A DNA stretch of 64,000 nt from Rhodococcoides kyotonense (lineage in GTDB: Bacteria; Actinomycetota; Actinomycetes; Mycobacteriales; Mycobacteriaceae): NCBI RefSeq assembly GCF_001645385.1, contig NZ_LVHI01000010.1, positions 42,681 through 106,680 of the forward strand, read 5' to 3'. Below, piece by piece: positions 9,501 through 18,805 of this stretch (the stretch's first letter is position 1; every line of letters starts with the position of its first letter). Both the position numbers and the translations under genes were made by a program. The notes beneath the pieces are model-generated. The model was not told the DNA's origin and ran no database searches. It worked only from the letters and a program-made list of their open reading frames with translations.

Positions 9501-10006
9501 GTCGCGGCACCGAAGACGTCGCCCGCAGACTCCTCGGCCGCAGGCTCGTCGGCTGCGGGCTCGGTGGTTGCAGGCTCGTCGGTAGCGGGCTCGTCGGTAG
9601 CGGGCTCGTCGGTAGCGGGCTCGGTGCCGAGCTGCGGCTCCTCGACGACCGGTTCCACCTCGACGGGGGCGGGTTCACCGGTCAGCGGTTCGGTGACGCT
9701 GGGTTCCGCTGCGATGGGTTCTGCGGCAGCCTGCTCCACAGGTGCAGCTTCCGGTGCCGTGAACGCGGTGTGCACCGTCGTCGCTGCATCGCGGCCGAGA
9801 CTCGACTGCGCGCTACGGGCCTCGATACCGAGTTCGCCCAGCTTCGCGAGCACCTGCTTGCTGGTGACGCCGATGATCTTGGCCAGAGCGTGAACGCGCA
9901 GCCGATCCGGGAAGGTCGGGGTTTCGCCGGCCGACGACGACGCGTCACCTGCTGAACTTCCCGAGTTCGAGTTCTGTACATCTTCGGGCGGGGCTTGATC
10001 GGCCAC
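6527..10006 (-). CDS. rne: Ribonuclease E/G family endoribonuclease
   Basis: Endoribonuclease for mRNA decay and stable RNA processing. At 1159 residues it carries the catalytic core in the C-terminal half: an S1 domain (NVYLGRVQNVLPSMEAAFID), the metal-binding DVNTGKFTG and GMIVVDFIDM motifs, and the CEHCQGRG zinc link. The first 450 or so residues are disordered: a TDEPA-type repeat, long acidic runs and Arg/Lys-rich clusters such as RRRRGRRGRGRGRGE. The last 200 residues are again acidic and low complexity. Such flanks serve as RNA- and protein-binding platforms in actinobacterial RNase E; that role here is inferred. The MADQAP start lies after a leader of about 0.5 kb. Confidence 0.93.
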   Translation of the reverse strand: MADQAPPEDVQNSNSGSSAGDASSSAGETPTFPDRLRVHALAKIIGVTSKQVLAKLGELGIEARSAQSSLGRDAATTVHTAFTAPEAAPVEQAAAEPIAAEPSVTEPLTGEPAPVEVEPVVEEPQLGTEPATDEPATDEPATDEPATTEPAADEPAAEESAGDVFGAATRPEVAPASRPQFSTPLFLQPEAPVEAPPKRRRSRKAAGPAEDSTSTPETDIPETAEATTRVEDPSVPAEADAAADTDTESSRTDTDTDRSEDDDEQSQPRRRRRGRRGRGRGRGEQSDSTGDESDSQSDDESGSGTDSSAEDKSADDRSDVDEAASDETEGEDKQAGERRTRRRRSRSGDKSETSEQDESTESDDTDEESDSAEESSEHDEDESSDGSSRRRRRRRRRRSSGESSEPTSADDDPPNTVVHEREPRNKSRSKDEVQGITGSTRLEAKRQRRRDGRDAGRRRPPILTESEFLARRESVDRVMVVREKAFPDHGVTTQVAVLEDGVLVEHFVTSSASASMVGNVYLGRVQNVLPSMEAAFIDIGRGRNGVLYAGEVNWDAAGLGGNSRKIEQALKPGDQVLVQVSKDPVGHKGARLTTQLSLAGRYLVYVPGGSSTGISRKLPDTERKRLKEILREIVPPEAGVIIRTAAEGVSEEELARDVTRLQAQWTSIEEASKKAESSKGTQPQTLYEEPDLLVKVIRDLFNEDFVKLVIEGDKAWQTTSSYIETVAADMLPKLQRHVAEPGQPDVFEAHRIDEQLAKALDRKVWLPSGGTLVIDRTEAMTVVDVNTGKFTGAGGNLEETVTRNNLEAAEEVVRQMRLRDIGGMIVVDFIDMVLESNRDLVLRRLTEALGRDRTRHQVSEVTSLGLVQMTRKKLGTGLVEAFSTTCEHCQGRGIVVHPFPVEAKATENDSRSNSSRGEGGSGRKRRGRDKSDNNQAQNAPEQPQHEHTVDPSVKRAHPVALAMAAHHDEVVADVTPADVVEKAQDASDAAPEIIDATDVAAVQGESVETTPAEVEVTGKSEAAEKPEVTEKSEVAEQPEITETGDGVAETGSDGQAAAEESAVAQPVVEEPVEEQAIVTPRRARRVARKAAAPTTEAPDAGTVFVIPATQSPTDLAAPEPVHTTSGPSTASNSDSAADLPVRKPRRRAAARPAGPPADE
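9573..9617 (-). repeat. Three perfect 15-bp repeats inside rne
   Basis: The unit GGCTCGTCGGTAGCG (plus strand) is repeated exactly three times at 9573-9587, 9588-9602 and 9603-9617, with degenerate copies on either side. In frame it encodes the pentapeptide TDEPA. Perfect DNA identity suggests recent slippage and possible copy-number variation between strains. Confidence 0.85.
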
Positions 10007-10526
10007 GTAATCTCCTCGGGCCCCCGGGCGCGTCCACCTGCGTTACTGGTGGGTGTGACGCGGCCACGCGGGGGCAATCCATGTGTACCGACGCCGGGCG
10101 TGGCGTCGGTTGTTCGGTCTCGCTCCGCGTCTGGTGCGCTGTCACCGTCGGTGACCGGTGCGCCGGGCGCGGGGCCTGGCTGGTTGGCTCTGGCGCCTGC
10201 GAGCCCGAGCGCCGGATCATCAAGCATGCGGTCGGCGTGAGAAGAATTCACGCGTCGCGCAGCGATGACGGGCATCGAACCCCAGGTGTCATCCGGTTGC
10301 TACCACGCGAGCGCCACTGCGGTGTCGTCCACTGCGGTGCCGCCCTGGGTCGAGCGTAAAGCGTGTTGGTGCGGTGTAGATGTGTCTTCGTGAAGCCTGT
10401 GTTGTGAAAGCAACCATCACGAGTATCCCATACCGAACGAAGTGAACCCGCCACGCCGCTCCGATCACTGGATCGGCGGCGTGGCGGGCGCGCTGGGACG
10501 ACGACTCGATCGTCGGTGCGACTCGG
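10007..10526 (-). other. Long rne 5' leader / ndk-rne intergenic region
   Basis: The 520 bases between ndk and rne contain the ndk terminator hairpin (10447-10488) and then about 440 bases with no convincing gene. In other bacteria, including E. coli, RNase E autoregulates through its long 5' untranslated region, so a similar leader is likely. Short open frames are present but lack homology features I recognise. Confidence 0.5.
10447..10488 (-). terminator. Hairpin terminator after ndk
   Basis: A perfect 12-bp outer stem (CCCGCCACGCCG at 10447-10458 with 10477-10488) continues, after a 2-base bulge, into CCGATC/GATCGG around an ACTG loop. It follows the ndk stop on the minus strand and divides ndk from the rne leader. 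Confidence 0.8.
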
Positions 10527-10940
10527 TCAGGAAAGCTCGGGGAACCACAGCGCGATCTCGCGTTCGGCCGACTCCACCGAGTCGGATCCGTGCACGAGAT
10601 TCCGCTGGCCGTCGAGAGCGAGGTCGCCACGAATGGTTCCGGGAACGGCCTTCTCGACCGGGTCGGTACCGCCTGCGATCTGGCGGAACGCAGCGATGGC
10701 CCGCGGACCTTCGAGCACAGCCGCGACGACCGGTCCGGATGTGATGAAGTCGAGGAGCGCCGGGAAGAACGGCTTGCCCTCGTGTTCGGCATAGTGGGCA
10801 CTGGCCAGCTCGAGCGTCACAGGCTTGAGCTCGAGTGCTGCGATGCTCAGTCCCTTCTTCTCCACGCGGCCGAGAATTTCCCCTACGTAGCGGCGGGCGA
10901 CTCCGTCGGGCTTGATCAGTACAAGGGTGCGTTCGGTCAC
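10527..10940 (-). CDS. ndk: Nucleoside diphosphate kinase
   Basis: Transfers the gamma phosphate of ATP to nucleoside diphosphates through a phospho-histidine. The 137 residues match the family length. [17 protein letters not shown], the [18 protein letters not shown] segment and the active-site motif NLVHGSDS with the catalytic histidine near residue 118 are all present. It lies 40 bases after the DUF4233 gene on the same strand, at the end of the valS-folC-DUF4233 run, and ends in a strong hairpin. Confidence 0.97.
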   Translation of the reverse strand: MTERTLVLIKPDGVARRYVGEILGRVEKKGLSIAALELKPVTLELASAHYAEHEGKPFFPALLDFITSGPVVAAVLEGPRAIAAFRQIAGGTDPVEKAVPGTIRGDLALDGQRNLVHGSDSVESAEREIALWFPELS

Positions 10941-10979
10941 GACTGACGACAGTAGTGGACGAAAGCCTGGCCGATTCGG

Positions 10980-11381
10980 TCAGTCCCTCTGTCCGTAGAG
11001 CATGCCGCGTTCGATCCGACGGGTGATGTCGCGGCGGAGGTAGATCAGATAAGCCCAGACCGCACCGAAGACGACACCGACGATGCCGATCGACACGTGG
11101 ATGAACACCCCGGCCAGGACGAGCGCCTGAAGGATCAGGTTGATCTGCATCGCCTGCGGACGCCCCTGCACTCCTGGCGCAAGCATCAACAGAATCGCGA
11201 CCCCGACTATGTACGTCGTCGAGAACCAGCTCAGCCCGCCGCCGACCGTCGCGACGACGGGCAGCGCCAGCAGCACGACGATGGCTTCGAGGATCAGCGT
11301 GCCCGAGCACACACCGCGGAATCCCTTCCACGGATCGTTCGCCGGCGGCTTGAACTGTGCAGGTTCCGTGCCGTCGCTCAT
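10980..11381 (-). CDS. DUF4233 four-helix membrane protein
   Basis: A 133-residue integral membrane protein with about four hydrophobic helices (near residues 21-45, 51-70, 78-95 and 97-115) and a positively charged C-terminal tail (RRDITRRIERG). DUF4233 genes sit between folC and ndk in many actinobacteria, exactly as here (Rv2446c position). The ATG overlaps the folC stop by 4 bases, so translation is coupled. Function unknown. Confidence 0.85.
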   Translation of the reverse strand: MSDGTEPAQFKPPANDPWKGFRGVCSGTLILEAIVVLLALPVVATVGGGLSWFSTTYIVGVAILLMLAPGVQGRPQAMQINLILQALVLAGVFIHVSIGIVGVVFGAVWAYLIYLRRDITRRIERGMLYGQRD

Positions 11382-12817
11382 ATCGGTTCCTTTCCGAACA
11401 ATGTCCTGGCCGCCCCCGCGGTCACGACCGAGCCGGTCACCACCACACCGGCACCGGACACGGATTCACCCGGGTCGGCCACCTCCTCGGCGAGACCGAT
11501 CGCGGTCTCCAACGCGTCGGGCAGCGTGGGCGCGACGACGACGCGCTCGTCACCGAATTTCGCGACGGCGATGTTCGCGAGGTCGTCGACGTCCATCGCC
11601 CGCGGGGATCCGTTGTGGGTCACGACGATCTCGTCGAAGACGGGCTCGAGCACCGTCAGCATCTGCTCGACGTCCTTGTCCCCCATCACGCTGACGACGC
11701 CGACCAACTTCCGGAAGTCGAATTCCGCGGACAGCGCCTGCACGAGGGCGCGTGCCCCGTGCGGGTTGTGTGCGGCGTCGAGAAAGACCGTCGGCGCGTT
11801 CCTGACTCGTTCCAGCCGGCCGGGATTGACGATCGACGCGAACGCAGCGCGGACGATGTCCTCGTCGAGTTGACGATCCGCACCGGCCCCGAAGAACGCC
11901 TCGACCGCGGCGAGCGCTTGCGACGCGTTGTGCGCCTGATGCTCGCCGTGCAGCGGGAGGAATACGTCGGTGTAGACCCCGCCGAGCCCCTGCAGTTCGA
12001 GCTGCTGACCGCCGATCGCGATACGTCGGCCGAGCACACGGAACTCGCTCCCTGCCCTCGCCACAGCCGCGTCGGCCTCGACGGCAGCACGTAACAGCAC
12101 GTCGGCCACCTCCGGCTTCTGCTCGGCGATGACCGCGACGGTGTCGCGTGGTACCAGCCGCTCGGGAGCCTTCTTGATGATCCCGGCCTTCTCTCGCGCG
12201 ATTCCGGCGAGATCGCTGCCCAAAAATTCGACGTGATCGATATCGATGGGCGTGATGACGGCGATCTCTCCGTCGACGACGTTGGTCGCGTCCCACCGAC
12301 CTCCGAGTCCGACCTCGATCACACCGACCTCGACGGGGGCTTCGGCGAACGCCGCGAACGCCATGGCCGTCGTCACCTCGAACTTGCTCATCCGTGGCCC
12401 GCCCGCAGCCTGGGACTGGGTGTCGATCATCTCGACGAACGGCGCGATCTCGTTGTACGTGTCGACGTACAGCCGCGGCGAGATCGGCTTGCCGTCGATG
12501 CTGATCCGCTCCGTCGCGAGCTGCAGGTGCGGGCTCGTGGTCCGGCCGGTGCGACGGTGAAAGTGCGTCAGCAACGCGTCGATCATGCGAGTCACCGACG
12601 TCTTGCCGTTGGTTCCGGCGACGTGGATCGACGGGTACGCCTTCTGCGGCGAGCCGAGAAGATCCATCAACGCCGCGATGCGAGCGGTGCTGGGCTCGAT
12701 CTTCGTCTCGGGCCACCGCTTGTCGAGCTCGGCCTCCACGAGGGCCAGCTCGGCCATGTCGACCGGGCTGGGCTCCCCTCGCCTGGAATCGTCTCGCGGC
12801 GAGCCGGATTCGCTCAC
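11378..12817 (-). CDS. folC: Folylpolyglutamate synthase / dihydrofolate synthase FolC
   Basis: Adds glutamate to dihydropteroate or folates, an ATP-dependent Mur-ligase-like reaction. The 479 residues show the P-loop VAGTNGKTSVTRMIDALL near residue 85, GLGGRWDATNVVDG, and the C-terminal ligase domain with FLDAAHNPHGARAL. The GTG follows the valS stop with no spacing (TAAGTG), and its own stop overlaps DUF4233 by 4 bases, so valS, folC and DUF4233 form one tightly coupled operon, as in mycobacteria. Confidence 0.95.
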   Translation of the reverse strand: MSESGSPRDDSRRGEPSPVDMAELALVEAELDKRWPETKIEPSTARIAALMDLLGSPQKAYPSIHVAGTNGKTSVTRMIDALLTHFHRRTGRTTSPHLQLATERISIDGKPISPRLYVDTYNEIAPFVEMIDTQSQAAGGPRMSKFEVTTAMAFAAFAEAPVEVGVIEVGLGGRWDATNVVDGEIAVITPIDIDHVEFLGSDLAGIAREKAGIIKKAPERLVPRDTVAVIAEQKPEVADVLLRAAVEADAAVARAGSEFRVLGRRIAIGGQQLELQGLGGVYTDVFLPLHGEHQAHNASQALAAVEAFFGAGADRQLDEDIVRAAFASIVNPGRLERVRNAPTVFLDAAHNPHGARALVQALSAEFDFRKLVGVVSVMGDKDVEQMLTVLEPVFDEIVVTHNGSPRAMDVDDLANIAVAKFGDERVVVAPTLPDALETAIGLAEEVADPGESVSGAGVVVTGSVVTAGAARTLFGKEPI

Positions 12818-15487
12818 TTAGCTTCCCATCGCTTCGAGGCGGGTGTTGATTCGTGCGATCTCCTCGGTGGCGATCTGCTGACGCGTACGAATCTTGTCGA
12901 CGACGGCGTCGGGCGCCTTGGCCAGGAAGGCCTCGTTTCCGAGTTTGGCCGTCGTCTGGGCCAGTTCCTTCTCCGCGGCCGCCAGATCCTTGACCAACCG
13001 AGCACGCTCGGCGACGAGGTCGACGGTGCCCGACGTGTCGAGTTCGACGACGACCGTCGCCTTCGACAGGCGCACCTCGACCGATGCCGTGGCGGTGAAC
13101 TCCGCGTCCGGCTCGGTGAGTTTCGCTTGTGCACGGGTGGCCGCCACCTGATCGATCAGGTCAGCCTCGTCGATGCCGACGAGTTTCGCGGCAACCTTCT
13201 GCGACGGCTTCAACCCCTGGTCGCTGCGGAACCGTCGCACTTCGGTGATGAGCTTCTGCATGTCCGAGATGCGCTGTGCCGCAATCTCGTCCACGGCGAC
13301 GCCGGTGGCCTCCGGCCACGACGCGACGACGACGGACTCGCCGCCGGTCAGCACCTTCCACAGCGTCTCCGTGACGAACGGGATCACCGGGTGCAGCAGA
13401 CGCAGCAGCGCGTCGAGGACGTTGCCGAGCACTGCGCGGGTGTGTTCGCCGTGGCTGTCGTCGCCGAACTGGACCTTGGCGATCTCGAGGTACCAGTCGC
13501 AGACCTCGTCCCACGCGAAGTGATAGAGCGCCTCGCACGCCTTGCTGAACTCGTAGCGCTCGAACGCTGCGTCGACCTCGGCACGAACCTGTTCGAGCCG
13601 GTCGAGGATCCAGCGGTCGGCATCGGTGAGCTCGGAGCGGTCCGGAAGTGCCGCGGGCGCAGCACCGTTCATCAATGCGAACTTGGTCGCGTTGAACAGT
13701 TTGTTCGCGAAGTTGCGCGAGGACTGCGCGTGATCCTCGCCGACCGACAGGTCCGCGCCGGGATTGGCGCCGCGAGCGAGGGTGAACCGCAGCGCGTCTG
13801 CGCCGAAGCGATCGACCCAGTCGAGCGGATCGATACCGTTGCCACGGGACTTGGACATCTTCTTGCCGAACTGATCTCGCACGAGGCCGTGCAGGAAGAT
13901 GTCCTGGAACGGCACCGTGCCGCCGTTCGGACCTGCGGTCACCGACGCGTCCTGCGACACGTAGGTGCCGAACATCATCATGCGCGCGACCCAGAAGAAC
14001 AGGATGTCGTAGCCGGTGACCAGCACCGACGTCGGGTAGAACGTCGCGAGGTCGTCGGTCGCATCGGGCCAGCCCATCGTCGAGAACGGCCACAGGCCGG
14101 ACGAGAACCAGGTGTCGAGAACGTCGGGATCCTGCTCCCACCCCTCGGGGGCCGTCTCGTCGGGGCCGAGGCAGACGGTCTCACCGTTCGGGCCGTACCA
14201 GATCGGGATGCGGTGACCCCACCACAGCTGGCGCGAGATGCACCAGTCGTGCATGTTGTCGATCCACGCGAACCAGCGAGGCTCCTGGCTTGCCGGGTGA
14301 ATCACGGTGTCCCCGTTGCGCACTGCGTCACCGGCAGCCTTGGCCAGTCCGTCGACCTTGACCCACCACTGCAGCGACAGCCGCGGTTCGATCGATTCGC
14401 CACTGCGTTCGGAGTGACCGACGCTGTGCAGATACGGCCGCTTCTCCGCGACGACGCGTCCCTGCGCGGCGAGCGCCTCGCGAACCTTGACACGAGCCTC
14501 GAAGCGGTCGAGACCGTCGAATTCCGTTCCGGTGTCGGCGATTCGGCCCGCCTTGTCCATGATGGTCGGCATCGGCAGGTCGTGTCGCAGACCCATCTCG
14601 AAGTCGTTGGGGTCGTGCGCAGGCGTGATCTTGACTGCGCCGGTACCGAATTCGGGATCGACGTAGTCGTCGGCGATGATCGGGATCTGCCGACCGGTGA
14701 ACGGGTGCTCGAGCGTGGTGCCGATGAGGTGCTGGTAGCGCTCGTCGTCCGGATGGACGGCGACGGCGGTGTCACCCAGCATCGTCTCGACACGGGTGGT
14801 CGCGACGATCACGTGGGGCTCGTCGTCGTTCAGCGAGCCGTACCGCAGCGAGACCAGCTCGCCTTCGACGTCCTCGAACTTGACCTCGATATCGGAGATC
14901 GCCGTCTGCAGCACTGGAGACCAGTTGACGAGACGCTCGGCGCGGTAGATGAGACCGTCGTCGTACATGCGCTTGAAGATCGTCTGGACCGCGCGCGACA
15001 ACCCGTCGTCCATCGTGAAGCGTTCGCGACTCCAGTCGACGCCGTCGCCGATTCGGCGCATCTGCCCGCCGATGGTGCCGCCGGACTCACGCTTCCAGTC
15101 CCACACCTTGTCGACGAAGAGTTCGCGGCCGAAGTCTTCCTTGGTCTTGCCGTCGGCGGCCAGTTGCTTCTCGACGACGGTCTGCGTCGCGATGCCCGCG
15201 TGGTCCATGCCCGGCAGCCACAGCACCTCGAAGCCCAGCATTCGCTTGCGACGGCTCAGCGCGTCCATCAGTGTGTGGTCCAGCGCGTGGCCCATGTGCA
15301 GGCTGCCGGTGACATTGGGCGGCGGCAGCACGATCGAGTACGGCGGCTTCCCACTGGTCGGGTCGGCCGCGAAGTAGCCGGCATCCACCCAGCCCTGGTA
15401 CAGATCCGCCTCTACCGCGCTGGGATCCCAGCTCTTGGGCAGGTTGTCGGCGGGAGACTCGGGGCGCTCTGATGCTGAACTGGTCAC
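12818..15487 (-). CDS. valS: Valyl-tRNA synthetase
   Basis: Class I aminoacyl-tRNA synthetase charging tRNA-Val. The 889 residues contain the HIGH-type motif [16 protein letters not shown] near residue 55, the editing domain with [15 protein letters not shown], the KMSKS motif [14 protein letters not shown] near residue 545, the anticodon-binding domain and a C-terminal coiled-coil arm. The GTG start lies 6 bases after a TAGAAT -10 box, suggesting a leaderless transcript that also drives folC and DUF4233. Confidence 0.97.
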   Translation of the reverse strand: MTSSASERPESPADNLPKSWDPSAVEADLYQGWVDAGYFAADPTSGKPPYSIVLPPPNVTGSLHMGHALDHTLMDALSRRKRMLGFEVLWLPGMDHAGIATQTVVEKQLAADGKTKEDFGRELFVDKVWDWKRESGGTIGGQMRRIGDGVDWSRERFTMDDGLSRAVQTIFKRMYDDGLIYRAERLVNWSPVLQTAISDIEVKFEDVEGELVSLRYGSLNDDEPHVIVATTRVETMLGDTAVAVHPDDERYQHLIGTTLEHPFTGRQIPIIADDYVDPEFGTGAVKITPAHDPNDFEMGLRHDLPMPTIMDKAGRIADTGTEFDGLDRFEARVKVREALAAQGRVVAEKRPYLHSVGHSERSGESIEPRLSLQWWVKVDGLAKAAGDAVRNGDTVIHPASQEPRWFAWIDNMHDWCISRQLWWGHRIPIWYGPNGETVCLGPDETAPEGWEQDPDVLDTWFSSGLWPFSTMGWPDATDDLATFYPTSVLVTGYDILFFWVARMMMFGTYVSQDASVTAGPNGGTVPFQDIFLHGLVRDQFGKKMSKSRGNGIDPLDWVDRFGADALRFTLARGANPGADLSVGEDHAQSSRNFANKLFNATKFALMNGAAPAALPDRSELTDADRWILDRLEQVRAEVDAAFERYEFSKACEALYHFAWDEVCDWYLEIAKVQFGDDSHGEHTRAVLGNVLDALLRLLHPVIPFVTETLWKVLTGGESVVVASWPEATGVAVDEIAAQRISDMQKLITEVRRFRSDQGLKPSQKVAAKLVGIDEADLIDQVAATRAQAKLTEPDAEFTATASVEVRLSKATVVVELDTSGTVDLVAERARLVKDLAAAEKELAQTTAKLGNEAFLAKAPDAVVDKIRTRQQIATEEIARINTRLEAMGS

Positions 15488-15493
15488 CCGACG

Positions 15494-15499
15494 ATTCTA
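15494..15499 (-). promoter_or_regulatory. -10 box of leaderless valS
   Basis: TAGAAT on the minus strand ends 6 bases before the valS GTG (15487), matching the leaderless arrangement. It is probably the main promoter for valS-folC-DUF4233. Confidence 0.55.
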
Positions 15500-15530
15500 G
15501 TAGTCGCGCCGAGCGCCTCCCGCTCGCCCT

Positions 15531-17507
15531 TCATCCCAACGATTCGGGCAACGCCACCGTCTCTCCCAGCACATGCTCGGCGAGGAACGAGAAGACCACC
15601 TGGTACCAGATCGTGGCGTGCTGGGGTGCGAGCACCCAGTGATTCTCCGACGGGAAGTACAGCAACCGGTGGTCCGTCCTGCCCTCGTCGTCGGCAGGCA
15701 GTCCCGATTCGCTGAGCAGCTCGTACCAGAGCCGCAACCCCTCGCCGATCGGTACGCGATAGTCCTTGTCACCGTGGATGACCAACATCGGAGTCGAGAT
15801 GTCCGCGACGTACAGATGCGGCGAGTTCTCCACCGCCATCTCCGGCGACATCTCGCGCTGCCAGTAGTACGCGACGTCGGTGGTCGGTCCGAACTGATCG
15901 AGCGCCCACAAGCTCGCATGCGTGACGATGCCGTCGAAACGATCGGTGTGGCCCGCGATCCAGTTGGCCATGTAACCGCCGAACGAGCCGCCCATCGCGG
16001 CTGTGCGAGTCTCGTCGATGTCCGAGCGCGCGACAGCGGCGTCGGTGACGGCCATCAGGTCGGTGAACGGTTCGCGGCCCCAGCGTCCCCACCCTCGCTG
16101 GACGAAGTCCTGACCGTAGCCCGTCGAGAGCGCCGGGTCGGGTAGCAGCACGGCGTATCCCTTGGCGACCAGCAGCCACGGGTTCCAGCGCCACGACCAG
16201 GTGTTCCACGATCCGAGCGGTCCACCGTGGATCCAGAGCAGCAGCGGCGCCTTCGCACGGTCGGACGCGTCGGGCGGCAGCGCCAGCCACGCACGCACCC
16301 GTGTGCCGTCCTCCGTACGCGTCTCGATCTCGGTCAGCGTGCCGGGCACGTCGGGCAGCGACACCGCCTGCAAAGGCCGTAGCTCCCCGGTCGACAGAGT
16401 TATCCGGACGGGATGCGGCGGCTGCGTGTACGACGCCTCGAGCGCGAACACCGACCCGCCGGTGGTCGTCTGCACGTGCGTGTATGCGGAGTCGGTGTCG
16501 GTCAGCCTGGTCACCGATCCGTCCCGGACCACGAAGATCGGGGCTCGGCCGTCGTCGTCGGCGACGACGAGTACACCGCTACCGTCGCGCAGCCACACCG
16601 GATCTCGCGGCCACCGATCCCACCCGGGCGCGAGATCCGAGATCACTCCGCCGTCGAAGTCGTACTGCTGCAGCGTCGTTCGCGGTGCTTCCTCGGGAGT
16701 CGTCACCGTCTCGCGCACGAACACGACACTCGACCCGTCCGGGGAGATCGCGGGCGAGCCGACATCGGCGTCCGCGTCGTCGACGAGGACGGTGCGCTCC
16801 CCCGACGCCACGTCGATCCGGACGAGGACGGTGCGTGCCACCGCGAGCGCGCCGGGCACCGTCCACGTCGTCACCACGAAGGTGCCGTCGGGACTGACGT
16901 CGTACGACGCCTCCTGCAGAGCGTGACCGGCGTTCGCGGTGATGCGGCGCATCTCGCCCTCCACCGGGCCGGCGAACAGATGCGGGGTGGCCGGGCCGAG
17001 ATCGTGGTCCCAGTACCGCACGGGATAGCCCGAATGCAGGATCGCGTCGACTTTGCCGTCCTTGCGCAGAGTGCGTAGACGCTCGTCCTCGTCGTCGGTG
17101 GTCGCCGACGGAAGCACGTTCGACGACGCCACGATCCGTCCGGCCGCCAGACGCAACCCGGAGAAGCCTGCGCCGCGCTCGGCGACGACCTGTGCCTCAC
17201 CACCGCGTGCGGGCAGGGACCAGATCGCCGAGGACTTCTCGTCCTTGGACGCGTGACGCAGGAAGAAGAGATCGCCCGACTCGCCGAATACCGGGCCGCT
17301 CTCGCCTGCCTCGCCGAACGTCAACCGGCGCGCCTCGGACTGCCCGGACGGGTCGACGTCCCACAGCGCACCGACGTAACACGCTGCCGCAGAGTCGAGT
17401 TGGGACACTGCGACGACGACGCGCGATCCGTCCTCCGTCACCGCCAAGTCGGTCACGCGCGGCGCAGCCACGTACTGGGCGAGATCGTCGAAGATGCCGT
17501 CTGACAC
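15531..17507 (-). CDS. S9-family serine peptidase (acylaminoacyl-peptidase type)
   Basis: A 658-residue prolyl-oligopeptidase-like enzyme: an N-terminal beta-propeller of WD-like repeats (about residues 10-390) and a C-terminal alpha/beta hydrolase domain. The catalytic serine is in GGSFGGYMANW, the aspartate in HGDKDYRVP and the histidine in SENHWV. The RGGP-like oxyanion segment is IHGGPLGSW. No signal peptide is seen, so it is probably cytosolic and trims short peptides. The GTG is preceded by AGGAG. It lies downstream of sigF on the same strand, 90 bases away, probably as a separate unit. Confidence 0.88.
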   Translation of the reverse strand: MSDGIFDDLAQYVAAPRVTDLAVTEDGSRVVVAVSQLDSAAACYVGALWDVDPSGQSEARRLTFGEAGESGPVFGESGDLFFLRHASKDEKSSAIWSLPARGGEAQVVAERGAGFSGLRLAAGRIVASSNVLPSATTDDEDERLRTLRKDGKVDAILHSGYPVRYWDHDLGPATPHLFAGPVEGEMRRITANAGHALQEASYDVSPDGTFVVTTWTVPGALAVARTVLVRIDVASGERTVLVDDADADVGSPAISPDGSSVVFVRETVTTPEEAPRTTLQQYDFDGGVISDLAPGWDRWPRDPVWLRDGSGVLVVADDDGRAPIFVVRDGSVTRLTDTDSAYTHVQTTTGGSVFALEASYTQPPHPVRITLSTGELRPLQAVSLPDVPGTLTEIETRTEDGTRVRAWLALPPDASDRAKAPLLLWIHGGPLGSWNTWSWRWNPWLLVAKGYAVLLPDPALSTGYGQDFVQRGWGRWGREPFTDLMAVTDAAVARSDIDETRTAAMGGSFGGYMANWIAGHTDRFDGIVTHASLWALDQFGPTTDVAYYWQREMSPEMAVENSPHLYVADISTPMLVIHGDKDYRVPIGEGLRLWYELLSESGLPADDEGRTDHRLLYFPSENHWVLAPQHATIWYQVVFSFLAEHVLGETVALPESLG

Positions 17508-17597
17508 TGGTACGCGCTCCTGAAGGGTCGAACTGGATTACGGCCGAACCGATCCTACGACGAGCCTGTGACAGCCGGCGCCTTCAGGAGCCGCCGC

Positions 17598-18383
17598 TCA
17601 GCTGGGACCGAGCTCCTCACGCAACTGAGTCAACGTCCGAGCCAGGATGCGGGACACGTGCATCTGCGAGATACCCATGCGCTCGGCGATCTGCGTCTGC
17701 GTCATGGACCCGAAGAACCGGAGGATCACGATCTGACGCTCACGCTCGGGAAGCTTCTCGAGTGCCGGTCGGACGGTGAGGTAACTTTCCATCTTCTCCA
17801 GCTCGGGATCATCCTCGCCGAGCGTGTCCATCAGCGGAAGCCGATCGTCGCTGACGACCGAATCCACCGAGACCGTCTGGTACGCACTGCGCGCCAACAG
17901 AGCCTGCGAGGCCTCCTTGACGTCGATGCCCAGCTCGGCCGCGATTTCACTCGCCGTCGGGGCACGTCCCAGTTTCTGGGAGAGCGTTCCCACCGCGCCG
18001 GAAATCATCGAGTTCAGCTCTTTCATGCGGCGCGGAACACGCACCGACCATCCCGCGTCGCGAAAATAGCGACGAGCCTCGCCCATGATCGTCGGGACGG
18101 CGAACGACACGAAGTCCGAACCGCGTTCGATGTCGAATCGATCGACGGCGTTGACCAAGCCGAGCCGTGCGACCTGCAGAAGATCCTCGTGCGCCTCCCC
18201 GCGTCCGCCGAATCGACGGGCGATGTGTTCGGCCAGAGGTAGACACCGGGTAATGATGCGATCCCGCAGCACCTGTCGCTGCGGTGAATCCTTGTCGAGC
18301 GCCTGCATCTCCTGGATGAGGGGCACGACTTCTTTGTAGTCGTCCGACTGACGCCGACCGGACTTCTCGTACGGCGCAGGCAC
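17598..18383 (-). CDS. sigF: RNA polymerase sigma factor SigF/SigB type
   Basis: General stress sigma factor of group 3 (261 residues). Region 2 (HEDLLQVARLGLVNAVDRFD, FAVPTIMGEARRYFRD), region 3 (RVPRRMKELNSMISGAV) and region 4 (LPERERQIVILRFFGSMTQTQIAERMGISQMHVSRI) are complete. Its GTG overlaps the stop of the anti-sigma gene by one base (TAGTG), so translation is coupled and the partner is made first. This rsbW/usfX-sigF pair is conserved in mycobacteria, where the sigma factor autoregulates. Confidence 0.93.
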   Translation of the reverse strand: MPAPYEKSGRRQSDDYKEVVPLIQEMQALDKDSPQRQVLRDRIITRCLPLAEHIARRFGGRGEAHEDLLQVARLGLVNAVDRFDIERGSDFVSFAVPTIMGEARRYFRDAGWSVRVPRRMKELNSMISGAVGTLSQKLGRAPTASEIAAELGIDVKEASQALLARSAYQTVSVDSVVSDDRLPLMDTLGEDDPELEKMESYLTVRPALEKLPERERQIVILRFFGSMTQTQIAERMGISQMHVSRILARTLTQLREELGPS

Positions 18384-18805
18384 TAGATGGTGCTCCTCCG
18401 CTTGATCACGTCGACGGCGACGACGTGTCCTCCGTCGACATCGTCGACGGTCAGCGCGATGGAATCCGTCAGAGTCTGCAGGACGTGCCAGCCGAAGCTG
18501 TCCTGCTTCGGTAGCTTGCCGGTCTGCACGGTCGACGTCGTGGCGATACGGATGCCGCTGTCACCGACGACGAACGAACACGACAGCTCTGCCCCGGGCA
18601 CCGCACCGGCGATCAGTTCCGAGCAGACCTCGTCGACGACCAGCTTGATGTCGGCGATGTCGTCGAGCGTGAAGTCCGACAGAACCGCAAGGGTTTCGGC
18701 AACGGCACGAACGACGGGAAGCTGCGCGGCGTCGGCGATCACCCGCAATTCGACCGGTGCGCCGGAATCTCGTTCCAGCTCTTCGATCTTGCCGACGCCA
18801 GTCAT
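18383..18805 (-). CDS. rsbW: Anti-sigma factor, RsbW/UsfX type
   Basis: A 140-residue GHKL-fold protein expected to bind and inhibit SigF until released by anti-anti-sigma factors. The ATPase-like fold is suggested by DIADIKLVVDEVCSELIAGA and the C-terminal GWHVLQTLTDS segment. The N-box asparagine of canonical RsbW kinases is not evident: the motif reads DEVCSEL. A GGGAG ribosome binding site precedes the ATG. Identity follows mainly from position directly before sigF. Confidence 0.85.
   Translation of the reverse strand: MTGVGKIEELERDSGAPVELRVIADAAQLPVVRAVAETLAVLSDFTLDDIADIKLVVDEVCSELIAGAVPGAELSCSFVVGDSGIRIATTSTVQTGKLPKQDSFGWHVLQTLTDSIALTVDDVDGGHVVAVDVIKRRSTI

Noticed and set aside
12233..15472. 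1079-codon open frame on the plus strand opposite folC and valS
   Set aside because: Antisense to clear valS motifs; no family pattern and no start signals. Long shadow frames are common at this GC content.
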